A DNA stretch of 64,000 bases. It comes from JAZDRH01 sp047470865 (lineage in GTDB: Bacteria; Pseudomonadota; Gammaproteobacteria; Pseudomonadales; Pseudomonadaceae). The notes below the pieces were generated by a model. It was not told the DNA's origin. It did not search any database and saw nothing but the letters and a program-made list of their open reading frames with translations. Positions 8,469-17,008 of the stretch are shown here, piece after piece. The position numbers and the translations under genes are program-made. Numbering within the stretch: position 1 is the stretch's first letter; every line of letters starts with the position of its first letter. The stretch covers positions 1-64,000 of the forward strand of contig NZ_JAZDRH010000016.1 of NCBI RefSeq assembly GCF_047470865.1, given 5' to 3'.

Positions 8469-9071
8469 ATGAATTTCTATCAAGAAGTTACACTAATAAG
8501 GCAGCCAGAAATTTCACTGTACTTTATTTGGTCCAAGGTATATACGCAATTGCATATAGCATTGGTTGAATCAAAAAACAGTGATAATCAGGTGAGTCTT
8601 GGTGTTGCTTTTCCTGAGTACCGTTTAAACTCGGATAAGAAAATAAGCTATTTGGGTAGCAAACTGCGTGTTTTTTCCCAAACGGAGGCTGAGCTAGTAG
8701 CGTTAGATTTGAGTAGATGGTTAGAACGCCTAACTGACTATGTGCATATCAGCCCAATCCGTAGCGTACCTAAGCAAGTAAATGGATATGCCATTTATAA
8801 GCGCAAGCAGGTCAAAAGTAATGCAGAGCGATTAGCTAGGCATCGTATAAAACGAGGTGATATTACATACGAAGAAGCATTGCAACGGTATCTAAATATA
8901 ACCACACACTGTGATTTGCCTTTTATTCAAATGCATAGTTTAAGTGGTTCAGATTTTACTCATAAGCAACAATTTAAGCTGTTTATAGAAAAAATACCTG
9001 CAACAGAAATAGGGAAAGAGGGGTTTAATGCTTACGGACTAAGCCAAAATACAGCTGTACCCGAATTTTGA
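8469..9071 (+). CDS. cas6f: Cas6f (Csy4), pre-crRNA endoribonuclease
   Basis: Cas6f cuts the CRISPR transcript at the base of the repeat hairpin and stays bound to the 3' stem-loop of each crRNA. The 200-residue protein keeps the catalytic histidine at position 29 and an arginine-rich helix near 115-130 (NAERLARHRIKRG) that, in the family, reads the hairpin major groove. It starts 9 bases after csy3 and is the last gene before the leader. The hairpins it should recognise are the array repeats and, by sequence, the solitary copy at 5199-5226. Confidence 0.95.
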   Translation: MNFYQEVTLIRQPEISLYFIWSKVYTQLHIALVESKNSDNQVSLGVAFPEYRLNSDKKISYLGSKLRVFSQTEAELVALDLSRWLERLTDYVHISPIRSVPKQVNGYAIYKRKQVKSNAERLARHRIKRGDITYEEALQRYLNITTHCDLPFIQMHSLSGSDFTHKQQFKLFIEKIPATEIGKEGFNAYGLSQNTAVPEF

Positions 9072-9202
9072 CCCAATTTTTTTAAGTTCTTTAATAACTT
9101 ATATAAATCAATAGGTTACAATAGCAGCGAAAAACTTGGGGTAAATCCTAGTTTTGACACCTAAGTTGCTGTTGTAACTTATTTTTTTGCGTTACAATTA
9201 CA
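9072..9202 (+). promoter_or_regulatory. CRISPR leader with IHF site and repeated GTTACAA motif
   Basis: This 131-base AT-rich stretch between cas6f and the first repeat is the array leader. It contains a perfect IHF consensus (WATCAANNNNTTR) at 9106-9118, and IHF is known to bend I-F leaders during spacer integration. The motif GTTACAA occurs at 9115-9121 and 9191-9197, with its reverse complement at 9172-9178. The arms 9115-9128 and 9165-9178 form a 12-of-14 imperfect inverted repeat. Array transcription should also start here. Confidence 0.7.
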
Positions 9203-10491
9203 GTTCACTGCCGCATAGGCAGCTTAGAAATCAATCAACAAAACCATCCTCGATGACTGGCTGTTCACTGCCGCATAGGCAGCTTAGAAACCCCTACCTG
9301 ATGCCCACCAAGGGTAGCCCTGGTTCACTGCCGCATAGGCAGCTTAGAAAAAAAACGGCTAGCGGGATACGTGATGTAAAGCGTTCACTGCCGCATAGGC
9401 AGCTTAGAAAATATAAACCTTGAAACACACTACTAATGCCCCGTTCACTGCCGCATAGGCAGCTTAGAAAACGTTGCCGCCCGTCGCATTCTCTACGTGC
9501 GCGTTCACTGCCGCATAGGCAGCTTAGAAATTGGTACATGAAGCTGATTTGGATCGAAGTTTGTTCACTGCCGCATAGGCAGCTTAGAAAATGTTTAGCC
9601 CTGCCGCCGGGTCTGTTGTGTTGTTCACTGCCGCATAGGCAGCTTAGAAAATTCTAGTTGTACTTTTGCAGTTTCTTCGCTTGTTCACTGCCGCATAGGC
9701 AGCTTAGAAAAAAGGAAGAAAGTCGCGCCGCTTCCGCTACTAGTTCACTGCCGCATAGGCAGCTTAGAAAATTATCTGCATCGCAATTTGCTACAAGAAT
9801 TTGTTCACTGCCGCATAGGCAGCTTAGAAATTTGGCTCATGTTTTCTCCTTACTCTCTTGGCAGTTCACTGCCGCATAGGCAGCTTAGAAAGCAATCCGA
9901 CGCTATAGATAACGGCCGTCCCAGTTCACTGCCGCATAGGCAGCTTAGAAAACCAAAACGATTGCTTTCGTCAATGTCATAATGTTCACTGCCGCATAGG
10001 CAGCTTAGAAATTAAAAATATGATGGATTACCCGTTAGGAATGGTTCACTGCCGCATAGGCAGCTTAGAAACTGAGCCTGAAAAGGCGGCACGCTCTTTT
10101 CTCGTTCACTGCCGCATAGGCAGCTTAGAAAATCTCAGCGCCTGAGGCTGCCCAGCTAATAGGGTTCACTGCCGCATAGGCAGCTTAGAAAATCATAAAA
10201 AACGCCTTCAACATCAGCAGAAAGTTCACTGCCGCATAGGCAGCTTAGAAATGAATCGCAGGCTTCGCCTTGGTACTGGCTGGGTTCACTGCCGCATAGG
10301 CAGCTTAGAAAGCTAACACTGCGGTCTTGCTCTTGTCCGATAGGTTCACTGCCGCATAGGCAGCTTAGAAAGTCCGCATTGTGCTGCACTGGTAACGCTG
10401 CGTGTTCACTGCCGCATAGGCAGCTTAGAAAATAGGAAGAAGTTCCTACCATGGTTAGATCAGGTTCACTGCCGCATAGGCAGCTTAAAAA
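9203..10491 (+). CRISPR. Type I-F CRISPR array, 22 repeats and 21 spacers
   Basis: The repeats are 28 bases long, begin GTTCACTGCC and end GGCAGCTTAGAAA. The internal CTGCC/GGCAG stem and GCATA loop are typical of type I-F. Repeats start at 9203 and recur every 60 bases to 9803, then from 9864 every 60 bases to 10464. Spacers are 32 bases except the eleventh (9831-9863), which is 33. The final repeat (10464-10491) has a G-to-A change near its 3' end (CTTAAAAA), marking the old, leader-distal end. All other repeats read as identical. Short ORFs across the array are artefacts of the periodic sequence. Confidence 0.99.
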
Positions 10492-10896
10492 ACAGTTCAG
10501 TGCAGGTTAGTATTCTTTGAAGTGTTAGTAGTGTTTACTAGAGCTGTTTTTATTTGTTAAATAAGGCTTTAACACTTACGAAAGCACATGATAGACAGTA
10601 TTCGGCTTGCTAACCTAGGCGAGCTTGGTTAGACATATTCTGTAATCAATCCTCTTTATGAAGTTTGCACTTTGATCATAAAATCCCAATATATTACTGG
10701 TTCACTTAGCTAAATACTGTTAGCGTTGAGCTGGCTTTATTGTAGGTGGATGTTCTGTTTTTTGTGAACAGATGTCATTAATCAATGGCGTAAGATCAAT
10801 ATAAAAACAATAGGATCTCTTTAGTATGCATAACGCAGACTTTGTAATTGGATGCAAAGTGATGTCGCAGAACCTGAGTAAAATGGTGATTAACGT
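10492..10896. other. Gene-free stretch between the CRISPR array and sucC
   Basis: No convincing gene is present in these 405 bases. A strong imperfect hairpin lies at 10610-10632 (CTAACC arm with GGTTAG arm, plus inner pairing) and a smaller one at 10754-10772 (TCTGTT with AACAGA). Neither has a clear T-run. The stretch must carry the sucCD promoter, since the usual upstream operon genes are not adjacent, but I could not fix -35/-10 boxes with confidence. Confidence 0.5.
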
Positions 10897-12066
10897 ATGA
10901 ATCTTCACGAGTATCAGGCGAAGCAACTTTTCGCTGAAGTAGGTTTACCAGTATCTAAAGGTATTGCTACCAATACACCAGAGGCAGCAGAGCAAGCCTG
11001 TGAGCAGTTAGGTGGTGAACGCTGGGTTGTAAAAACACAAGTCCATGCCGGGGGACGAGGCAAGGCAGGTGGTGTAAAGCTGGTTAGCAAAGCTAGCGAG
11101 GCTAAAGAGTTTGCGGCGCATTGGTTAGGTAAGCGTCTAGTTACGTATCAAACAGATGCAGCAGGGCAGCCAGTTAATACTATTTTAGTAGAGCGTTGCA
11201 CTGATTTTGAAAAAGAACTCTATTTAGGTGCTGTAGTTGATCGTGGTACACGCCGTATTGTCTTTATGGCGTCTACAGAAGGTGGCGTGGAGATTGAAAA
11301 AGTCGCCCACGAAACGCCTGAAAAAATTATTAAAGAAATTATTGATCCTACCGTTGGGGCTCAGCCTTTTCAGGGGCGTGAAATTGCGTATAAACTAGGT
11401 TTAAAAGGGGATCAAGTTAAGCAATTTACTAGCATCTTCCTAAAAGCCGCGCAGTTATTCAAAGATTACGATATGGCACTAATGGAAGTGAATCCTTTAG
11501 TGATAACTAAAACAGGTGACTTGTTGTGCCTTGATGCTAAAGTCAATATTGATGGTAATGCAATTTATCGTCAGCCTAAATTACGTGCCTATCACGACCC
11601 TAGCCAAGAAGATCCACGCGAAGCGCACGCAGCACGCTTTGAGCTCAATTATGTTGCTTTAGAGGGTGATATTGGCTGTATGGTAAATGGTGCCGGTTTA
11701 GCCATGGGTACTATGGATATTGTAAATCTGTATGGTGGCAAGCCAGCGAACTTCCTTGATGTAGGCGGTGGTGCAACTAAAGAGCGCGTAACTGAGGCCT
11801 TCAAAATCATCTTATCTGATGAAAAAGTAAAAGCCGTTTTGGTAAATATTTTTGGCGGTATTGTACGTTGCGATATGATTGCTGAAGGCATTATTGGCGC
11901 AGTACAAGAAGTGGGCGTAAAAGTGCCTGTAGTAGTACGTTTAGAAGGTAATAATGCAGAGTTAGGCAGTAAGGTTTTAGCCGCCAGCGGTTTGAATATT
12001 ATTGCCGCCACCAGTTTGACTGACGCCGCTCAGCAAGTAGTGAAAGCAGCAGGAGAGAACCAATGA
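10897..12066 (+). CDS. sucC: Succinyl-CoA synthetase beta subunit
   Basis: SucC is the beta subunit of ADP-forming succinyl-CoA ligase in the TCA cycle. It holds the ATP-grasp fold that binds nucleotide and the C-terminal part that meets the CoA domain of SucD. The 389 residues start with the family-standard MNLHEYQAKQLF, carry HAGGRGKAGGVK near 50 and end with the NIFGGIVRCD and VRLEGNN blocks. It overlaps sucD by four bases (ATGA), a coupled pair. In Pseudomonas sucCD follows sucAB-lpdG; here the CRISPR locus lies directly upstream. Confidence 0.98.
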   Translation: MNLHEYQAKQLFAEVGLPVSKGIATNTPEAAEQACEQLGGERWVVKTQVHAGGRGKAGGVKLVSKASEAKEFAAHWLGKRLVTYQTDAAGQPVNTILVERCTDFEKELYLGAVVDRGTRRIVFMASTEGGVEIEKVAHETPEKIIKEIIDPTVGAQPFQGREIAYKLGLKGDQVKQFTSIFLKAAQLFKDYDMALMEVNPLVITKTGDLLCLDAKVNIDGNAIYRQPKLRAYHDPSQEDPREAHAARFELNYVALEGDIGCMVNGAGLAMGTMDIVNLYGGKPANFLDVGGGATKERVTEAFKIILSDEKVKAVLVNIFGGIVRCDMIAEGIIGAVQEVGVKVPVVVRLEGNNAELGSKVLAASGLNIIAATSLTDAAQQVVKAAGENQ

Positions 12067-12950
12067 GTATTTTGATTGATAAAAACACTAAGCTCATCTG
12101 CCAAGGCTTCACTGGTTCACAGGGTACATTTCACTCAGAACAAGCCATTGCTTATGGTACTAAAATGGTAGGTGGCGTTACACCTGGCAAAGGCGGTACT
12201 ACTCATTTAGGCCTACCCGTATTTGATACAGTTAAAGAAGCGGTACAAGCAACAGGTGCTAATGCCTCTGTTATTTATGTGCCTGCTGCATTTTGTAAAG
12301 ACTCTATCTTAGAAGCTGCTTATGCTGGTATTGAGTTGATTGTTTGTATTACAGAAGGTATTCCAACCTTGGATATGCTCGATGCTAAACTCAAATGTGA
12401 TGAGTTAGGTGTGCGTCTTATTGGGCCTAACTGCCCAGGTGTAATTACGCCTGATGAATGTAAAATTGGCATTCAGCCAGGTCATATTCATCGCGCAGGT
12501 AAAGTCGGAATTGTTTCACGCTCAGGTACTTTAACCTATGAGGCAGTGAAACAAACAACAGACGCAGGTTACGGCCAATCTACCTGCGTAGGTATTGGTG
12601 GCGATCCGATTCCAGGTTCAAGCTTTATCGATATTCTTAAACTCTTCCAAGATGATCCACAGACAGAAGCCATTGTTATGATTGGCGAAATTGGTGGTAC
12701 AGCAGAGGAAGAAGCGGCATCCTTTATTAAAGCGAATGTGACTAAACCAGTCGTTTCCTATATTGCAGGTGTTACAGCACCAGCAGGTAAGCGTATGGGA
12801 CATGCGGGGGCTATTATTTCTGGCGGTAAAGGCACAGCGGCTGAAAAGTTTGCTGCGTTAGAAGATGCTGGAGTGCGTACTGTGCGTTCTTTGGATGAAA
12901 TTGGTAAGGCGTTATCAGAAGTAACGGGTTGGCCATTACGTAACGCCTAG
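12063..12950 (+). CDS. sucD: Succinyl-CoA synthetase alpha subunit
   Basis: SucD binds CoA and carries the phosphohistidine used for phosphoryl transfer in succinyl-CoA ligase. The 295-residue protein starts with MSILIDKNTKLICQGFTGSQ, contains the GPNCPGVI segment near 120-130 and the active-site histidine region GHAGAI near 240. Its start overlaps the end of sucC. A strong intrinsic terminator follows at 12971-13006, so sucCD form a two-gene unit. Confidence 0.98.
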   Translation: MSILIDKNTKLICQGFTGSQGTFHSEQAIAYGTKMVGGVTPGKGGTTHLGLPVFDTVKEAVQATGANASVIYVPAAFCKDSILEAAYAGIELIVCITEGIPTLDMLDAKLKCDELGVRLIGPNCPGVITPDECKIGIQPGHIHRAGKVGIVSRSGTLTYEAVKQTTDAGYGQSTCVGIGGDPIPGSSFIDILKLFQDDPQTEAIVMIGEIGGTAEEEAASFIKANVTKPVVSYIAGVTAPAGKRMGHAGAIISGGKGTAAEKFAALEDAGVRTVRSLDEIGKALSEVTGWPLRNA

Positions 12951-12970
12951 TTTCGGTGTTACCTAAGAAG

Positions 12971-13006
12971 CGGTGCTAGTTTAATGAATAAGCTAGCACC
13001 GTTTTT
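12971..13006 (+). terminator. Intrinsic terminator after sucCD
   Basis: CGGTGCTAG (12971-12979) pairs with CTAGCACCG (12993-13001), followed by five T residues. Confidence 0.9.
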
Positions 13007-13453
13007 GTTTGTATCTATGTTTGATTGGCTAACCAAAGCATCATAGAAAACAGTAATAAATAAAGTGTTTTCTCTTTTGTAGCAATAAAAAGTTAAAATA
13101 ATCCAATACGGGGTTAAAAATTGCGGTAAAGCACAATAAAAAAAACCTCAACTAAAGTATTGATAGTAATTATTGCGGACTTGGGGCCTGGGCGAGCTAA
13201 AACGATAAAAATAAGCAAAATTTGTTATAATTGTTCAATTAATTTCTGTGTTACCTACTAGCTAAAGCTGTTTTTAACTGCTTACCACATTATAAGTGGT
13301 TGTTGTTTAGGTTTCTTGTGTATTTCTTGGCATTATCGGCTAAGTACTATCCGCCTAAATAGGTTCGCTAACCGCAACCTTCCTCAATTAGCTCAGCACA
13401 GAACAATCTTTTCATCGGCGTGGCTAAGGCCATGCCACTGATGGTTGAATGTT
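13007..13453 (+). promoter_or_regulatory. Long leader of the first branched-chain carrier gene
   Basis: No gene was found in this stretch apart from an 11-codon ORF (13432-13467) that overlaps the carrier start out of frame. The sequence ATAAGCAAAATTTGTTAT at 13211-13228 recurs with 16 of 18 identities upstream of the second carrier gene (15044-15061), and its AATTTGTTAT core recurs before the third (16872-16881). It overlaps a TATAAT box (13226-13231), so it probably marks the promoter, giving a leader of about 220 bases. Confidence 0.5.
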
Positions 13454-14848
13454 ATGAAACGCCTTAATGGTTTTGAATTACTCGCCTTAGGTTTTATGAC
13501 CTTTGCGTTATTTTTAGGTGCAGGTAATATTATTTTTCCTGTGTTAATTGGTATGCAAGCGGGTGAGTATACGCTTGTTGCGGGTCTCGGTTTCTTGATT
13601 ACGGGTGTTAGCCTACCTCTACTGACAGTGGTTGCCTTGGCCCGTGTTGGTGGTGGGCTAACTACGTTAACCTCGCCACTGGGTAAAACAGTCGGATTGG
13701 TTTTTGCCATTAGTGTTTATTTATCAATAGGGCCATTATTTGCAACACCGCGTACAGCCAATGCTTCCTTTGTAATTGGTATTACGCCATTTTTTGAGTA
13801 TTTGCCATTTGTGGATGCGGCTCAGTTAGCTGATAAAACCTACAAAGATAACGTAGCCAACTGGACGCTTTGGATTTATAGCACTATCTATTTCTTAATT
13901 GTGCTTTATCTGGTTTTATCGCCAGGTAAAATTATTGATCGCTTAGGAAAAATCATTACGCCAGTATTATTATTAGGCTTGATTGTATTAGGTTGTGCTG
14001 CCGTTTTTGCTCCTGCTGGCCCGATTGGTCCTGTATCGGATGAGTTTTCAAAATTACCTATGCTAGGCGGTTTTCTCAATGGCTATCTGACAATGGATGC
14101 ATTGGGTGCATTGGTCTATGGTTTGGTGATTGCCAATGCAATTCGCAGTAAAGGAGTTAATGATAAAAAACTCATTACACGTTATTCAATTTATGCTGGC
14201 ATTATTGCTGCTATAGGTTTGTCTTTAGTTTATTTAACTCTAATCTATTTAGGCGCTGGTAGTTATAGTATTGCTAGCGGTGTTTCTAATGGTGGCGATA
14301 TCTTAGCCTTATACGTGAACCATACCTTTGGTTATTACGGTAACTTCTTGCTGGCATTAGTTATGGTGCTGGCCTGTTTAACTACCGCTGTAGGATTGAT
14401 TACTGCCTGTGGTGAGTTTTTCAACGATGTTACCGGTATTCCTTATACCATTATAGCTATTGCTTTTACCTTGTTTAGCTGGTTGGTGTCGAATGTGGGT
14501 TTAGAGCAGTTGCTCAGTTTCTCTGCACCCGTGCTAACAGGACTCTATCCATTGGCTATTGTTATTACACTTTTAGCCCTGGCAGATGGTGTTTGGAATT
14601 ATCGACCACTCATTTATATTCCAACTCTGTTTGTTACTTTGCTGTTTGGCATTGTTGATGGTTTAAATGCTGCGGGATTAAATGATTATGTGCCACGCAT
14701 GTTTGATGGGATTTTTGCCGCAGAAGTAAAAATGGGCTGGCTGCTTCCTGTTTGTTACACAGTGCTTGCCGCTTTTATTTTGGATCGTTATGCGCCGCGT
14801 GCCATTGATTATGTGGTTCAACAAGCCAATAAATCCTCAAAAGAATAA
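13454..14848 (+). CDS. brnQ: Branched-chain amino acid carrier, copy 1 of 3
   Basis: BrnQ/BraB family proteins import leucine, isoleucine and valine with a cation across the inner membrane. The 464-residue product is almost wholly hydrophobic with about 12 predicted helices and the family-typical start GFMTFALFLGAGNIIFP. I chose ATG 13454 (MKRLNGFELLALGF) because the other two copies begin at the same point; a TTG three codons upstream is less likely. In Pseudomonas braB lies next to sucCD, so this is the syntenic position, here expanded to three copies. A terminator follows at 14867-14895, so it is a single-gene unit. Confidence 0.95.
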   Translation: MKRLNGFELLALGFMTFALFLGAGNIIFPVLIGMQAGEYTLVAGLGFLITGVSLPLLTVVALARVGGGLTTLTSPLGKTVGLVFAISVYLSIGPLFATPRTANASFVIGITPFFEYLPFVDAAQLADKTYKDNVANWTLWIYSTIYFLIVLYLVLSPGKIIDRLGKIITPVLLLGLIVLGCAAVFAPAGPIGPVSDEFSKLPMLGGFLNGYLTMDALGALVYGLVIANAIRSKGVNDKKLITRYSIYAGIIAAIGLSLVYLTLIYLGAGSYSIASGVSNGGDILALYVNHTFGYYGNFLLALVMVLACLTTAVGLITACGEFFNDVTGIPYTIIAIAFTLFSWLVSNVGLEQLLSFSAPVLTGLYPLAIVITLLALADGVWNYRPLIYIPTLFVTLLFGIVDGLNAAGLNDYVPRMFDGIFAAEVKMGWLLPVCYTVLAAFILDRYAPRAIDYVVQQANKSSKE

Positions 14849-14866
14849 AAGATATTTACCTCATCT

Positions 14867-14895
14867 AAAAAGCCCTGAGTTATTCAGGGCTTTTG
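14867..14895 (+). terminator. Intrinsic terminator after first carrier gene
   Basis: AGCCCTGA (14871-14878) pairs with TCAGGGCT (14884-14891) and is flanked by A and T runs, so it may work in both directions. Confidence 0.9.
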
Positions 14896-15261
14896 CGTTT
14901 TGTTGTGGCTAAAACGATAGATTGCGGTTAATTGAGGAAATTTAATTAATTTTGGCTAAAATGATCAGGCCCTGTTTTAGTTATTTTCTAAACCCTAAAA
15001 AAATTAGTGTTTATTAGCGAATTATTGATATTTACTAAAAAAAATAAGCGTAATTTGTTATTGTTACTAGTTCCATCTTACCCGATGGATGATTGTTTTT
15101 AAGGATTACAATAGCAGTAATGCCACTTACCCAGTGCAATAACTCGCCTTAAAAATAAGGGTCGCACACCAAGCGATGGCAATTGAAACAGCTGATAGTT
15201 ATCAGTTACCTGTATCTAAATGCAGCCTTGTGCTGTGTTGCATCCTTTGGTTTGAAAATAA
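14896..15261 (+). promoter_or_regulatory. Long leader of the second branched-chain carrier gene
   Basis: No full gene is present. The shared 18-base motif ATAAGCGTAATTTGTTAT is at 15044-15061, leaving about 200 bases of leader. An 11-codon ORF (15220-15255) rich in Ala, Val and Leu ends six bases before the carrier start. It lacks a clear ribosome-binding site, so it is only a candidate leader peptide. Confidence 0.45.
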
Positions 15262-16650
15262 ATGAAGCGTTTAAGTAGTTTTGAGTTGCTCGCTCTAGGT
15301 TTTATGACCTTTGCGTTATTTTTAGGCGCAGGCAATATTATTATGCCGGCTTTAATTGGTATGCAAGCTGGGGCGCAGGCTTGGCCAGCCTCTATCGGTT
15401 TTTTAATTAGTGCGGTAAGTCTGCCATTATTGGCAGTAGTTGCCTTAGGTCGTGTAGGGGGCGGACTAATTAGCTTGGCCTCTCCTTTAGGGCGTTTTGT
15501 GGCAGTTTGTTTTGCTGTAGCTGTATATTTAGCAATAGGCCCTTTGTTTGCTACACCTCGTACTGCAGCAGTGTCTTTTGAAATAGGTTTAACACCTTTC
15601 TTAAAGTTTTTGCCTGGCGTTGATCAAAGCTGCTTAGTCAGTGAAGAGTGTTATAAGCCTGTAGCTTCTACAGCGCTTTGGGGGTATTCAACGCTGTATT
15701 TTGCGATTGTATTATTTTTAGCGCTACGTCCTAGTAAAATTGTTGATAACTTGGGCAAGATAATGACGCCTGTATTACTGCTAGGGCTTATTGTGCTAGG
15801 TGGTACAGCCATGTTTTTACCTGCTGGCGAAATGGGACCAGTGCAAGCAGAATACAGTAAAGTTCCTATGGTAAAAGGTTTCCTTGAGGGTTACTTAACC
15901 ATGGATGCCCTTGCAGCATTAGTGTTTGGTTTGGTTATTGCTAATGCTATCCGTAGTAAAGGAATTACAGATCAAAAATTGATTACACGTTACAGCATCT
16001 ATGCGGGTTTGATGGCCGCTGTGGGTTTATCACTTGTTTATTTGACACTTATTTATTTAGGGGCTGGCTCTTACGATCTAGTAAAGGATATTCCAGATAT
16101 TAATGGTGGATTGATATTGGCCAAATATGTAGAGCATACCTTTGGCGATGTTGGTAATAGTTTATTGGCTTTGGTTATTGTGCTGGCTTGTTTAACTACA
16201 GCTGTTGGTTTAATTACAGCCTGTGCAGAGTTTTTTAATGACTTAACAGATATTCCGTATTGGGTTATTGCCAGTGTGTTTACGACCTTTAGCTGGTTGA
16301 TTTCTAATGTGGGCTTAAGCCAATTACTAGAGCTATCTATTCCAGTTTTATATGGTTTGTATCCACTAGCTATTGCTTTGATTCTATTAGCCTTAAGCAG
16401 CAAGCTTTGGAATTATCCATCTATAGTATTTATCCCTGTTATGTATGTAACCTTCATTTTTGGATTAGTCGATGGTTTAAATGCAGCTAAATTAAATGCT
16501 TATGTGCCAGCGATGTTTGATGGTCTATTTGGTGTTGATATGCAGATGGCTTGGGTGTTACCAGCTGTTTTTACGCTATGCTCGGCTATAGTGCTAGATC
16601 GCTATGCCCCTCAAGCCATTAAACATATTGCGCAGCAGATTAAGTCATAA
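15262..16650 (+). CDS. brnQ: Branched-chain amino acid carrier, copy 2 of 3
   Basis: This is a second BrnQ/BraB-type importer for Leu, Ile and Val, 462 residues with about 12 membrane helices. It begins MKRLSSFELLALGFMTFALF, nearly the same as copy 1, and shares the conserved GYLTMDALAALVFGLVIANA block near 210-230. The copies are clearly paralogues but diverged along their length, so the duplication is not recent. It has its own leader and its own terminator (16671-16698), and so may be expressed under different conditions from its neighbours. Confidence 0.95.
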   Translation: MKRLSSFELLALGFMTFALFLGAGNIIMPALIGMQAGAQAWPASIGFLISAVSLPLLAVVALGRVGGGLISLASPLGRFVAVCFAVAVYLAIGPLFATPRTAAVSFEIGLTPFLKFLPGVDQSCLVSEECYKPVASTALWGYSTLYFAIVLFLALRPSKIVDNLGKIMTPVLLLGLIVLGGTAMFLPAGEMGPVQAEYSKVPMVKGFLEGYLTMDALAALVFGLVIANAIRSKGITDQKLITRYSIYAGLMAAVGLSLVYLTLIYLGAGSYDLVKDIPDINGGLILAKYVEHTFGDVGNSLLALVIVLACLTTAVGLITACAEFFNDLTDIPYWVIASVFTTFSWLISNVGLSQLLELSIPVLYGLYPLAIALILLALSSKLWNYPSIVFIPVMYVTFIFGLVDGLNAAKLNAYVPAMFDGLFGVDMQMAWVLPAVFTLCSAIVLDRYAPQAIKHIAQQIKS

Positions 16651-16670
16651 ACTAACTAGGAAGTCTGCAT

Positions 16671-16698
16671 AAAAGCCAAGCAGTAGCTTGGCTTTTTT
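16671..16698 (+). terminator. Intrinsic terminator after second carrier gene
   Basis: AAGCCAAG (16673-16680) pairs with CTTGGCTT (16687-16694), with a run of six T at 16693-16698. Confidence 0.9.
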
Positions 16699-17008
16699 AA
16701 TCTACTACTTTGGAATAATAGGTTGAAATATAAAATTTTAACTGCCAATTAGTTATCTGTTATTAGTATTTTATTTTTAAAATATTTTAGATTTAGAATT
16801 TTTTATTTGATTTCTGGGTTGTTGTTAACATTTTATGGCAAGTTGGCTGCTTGTGCTCTAGCATGCGTTTAAATTTGTTATGTTACCCACCGAATTAGCA
16901 CTTATATCCAAGAAGGCTAATTTTTTTGCACTCAAGTTATCCATTTGGGCTTTCTCTACTTGTTCAGTTGTGACAATGATCTTGTACATCAGCTGGTAAG
17001 GATCACGC
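16699..17008 (+). promoter_or_regulatory. Leader of the third branched-chain carrier gene
   Basis: No full gene is present. The AATTTGTTAT core shared with the other two carrier leaders is at 16872-16881. A seven-codon ORF (16976-16999, peptide MILYISW) with Ile and Leu codons ends nine bases before the carrier ATG. The AAGGA ribosome-binding site of the carrier overlaps the end of that short ORF. Confidence 0.45.

Noticed and set aside
9187..10452. Open frames across the array on both strands encoding repeated SLPHRQLRK-type or FLSCLCGSE-type peptides
   Set aside because: They come from the 60-base period of the CRISPR array, which keeps the frame open. They have no ribosome-binding sites and the variable parts are spacers.
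10495..10503. GTTCAGTGC directly after the last repeat, like a shifted further repeat
   Set aside because: The match is eight of nine bases with no stem and wrong spacing (31 bases), so chance is likely.
10700..10717. GTTCACTTAGCTAA resembling the two ends of the CRISPR repeat joined together
   Set aside because: Only seven bases of the repeat start match and the stem is absent. It is too short to call a decayed repeat.
11649..12011. 120-codon minus-strand frame inside sucC
   Set aside because: It has no ribosome-binding site or family features and lies wholly inside a conserved gene.
9117..15116. TTACAATAGCAG shared by the CRISPR leader and the second carrier leader
   Set aside because: A shared 12-base word between two sites in 64 kb of AT-leaning sequence is expected by chance, and the contexts differ.
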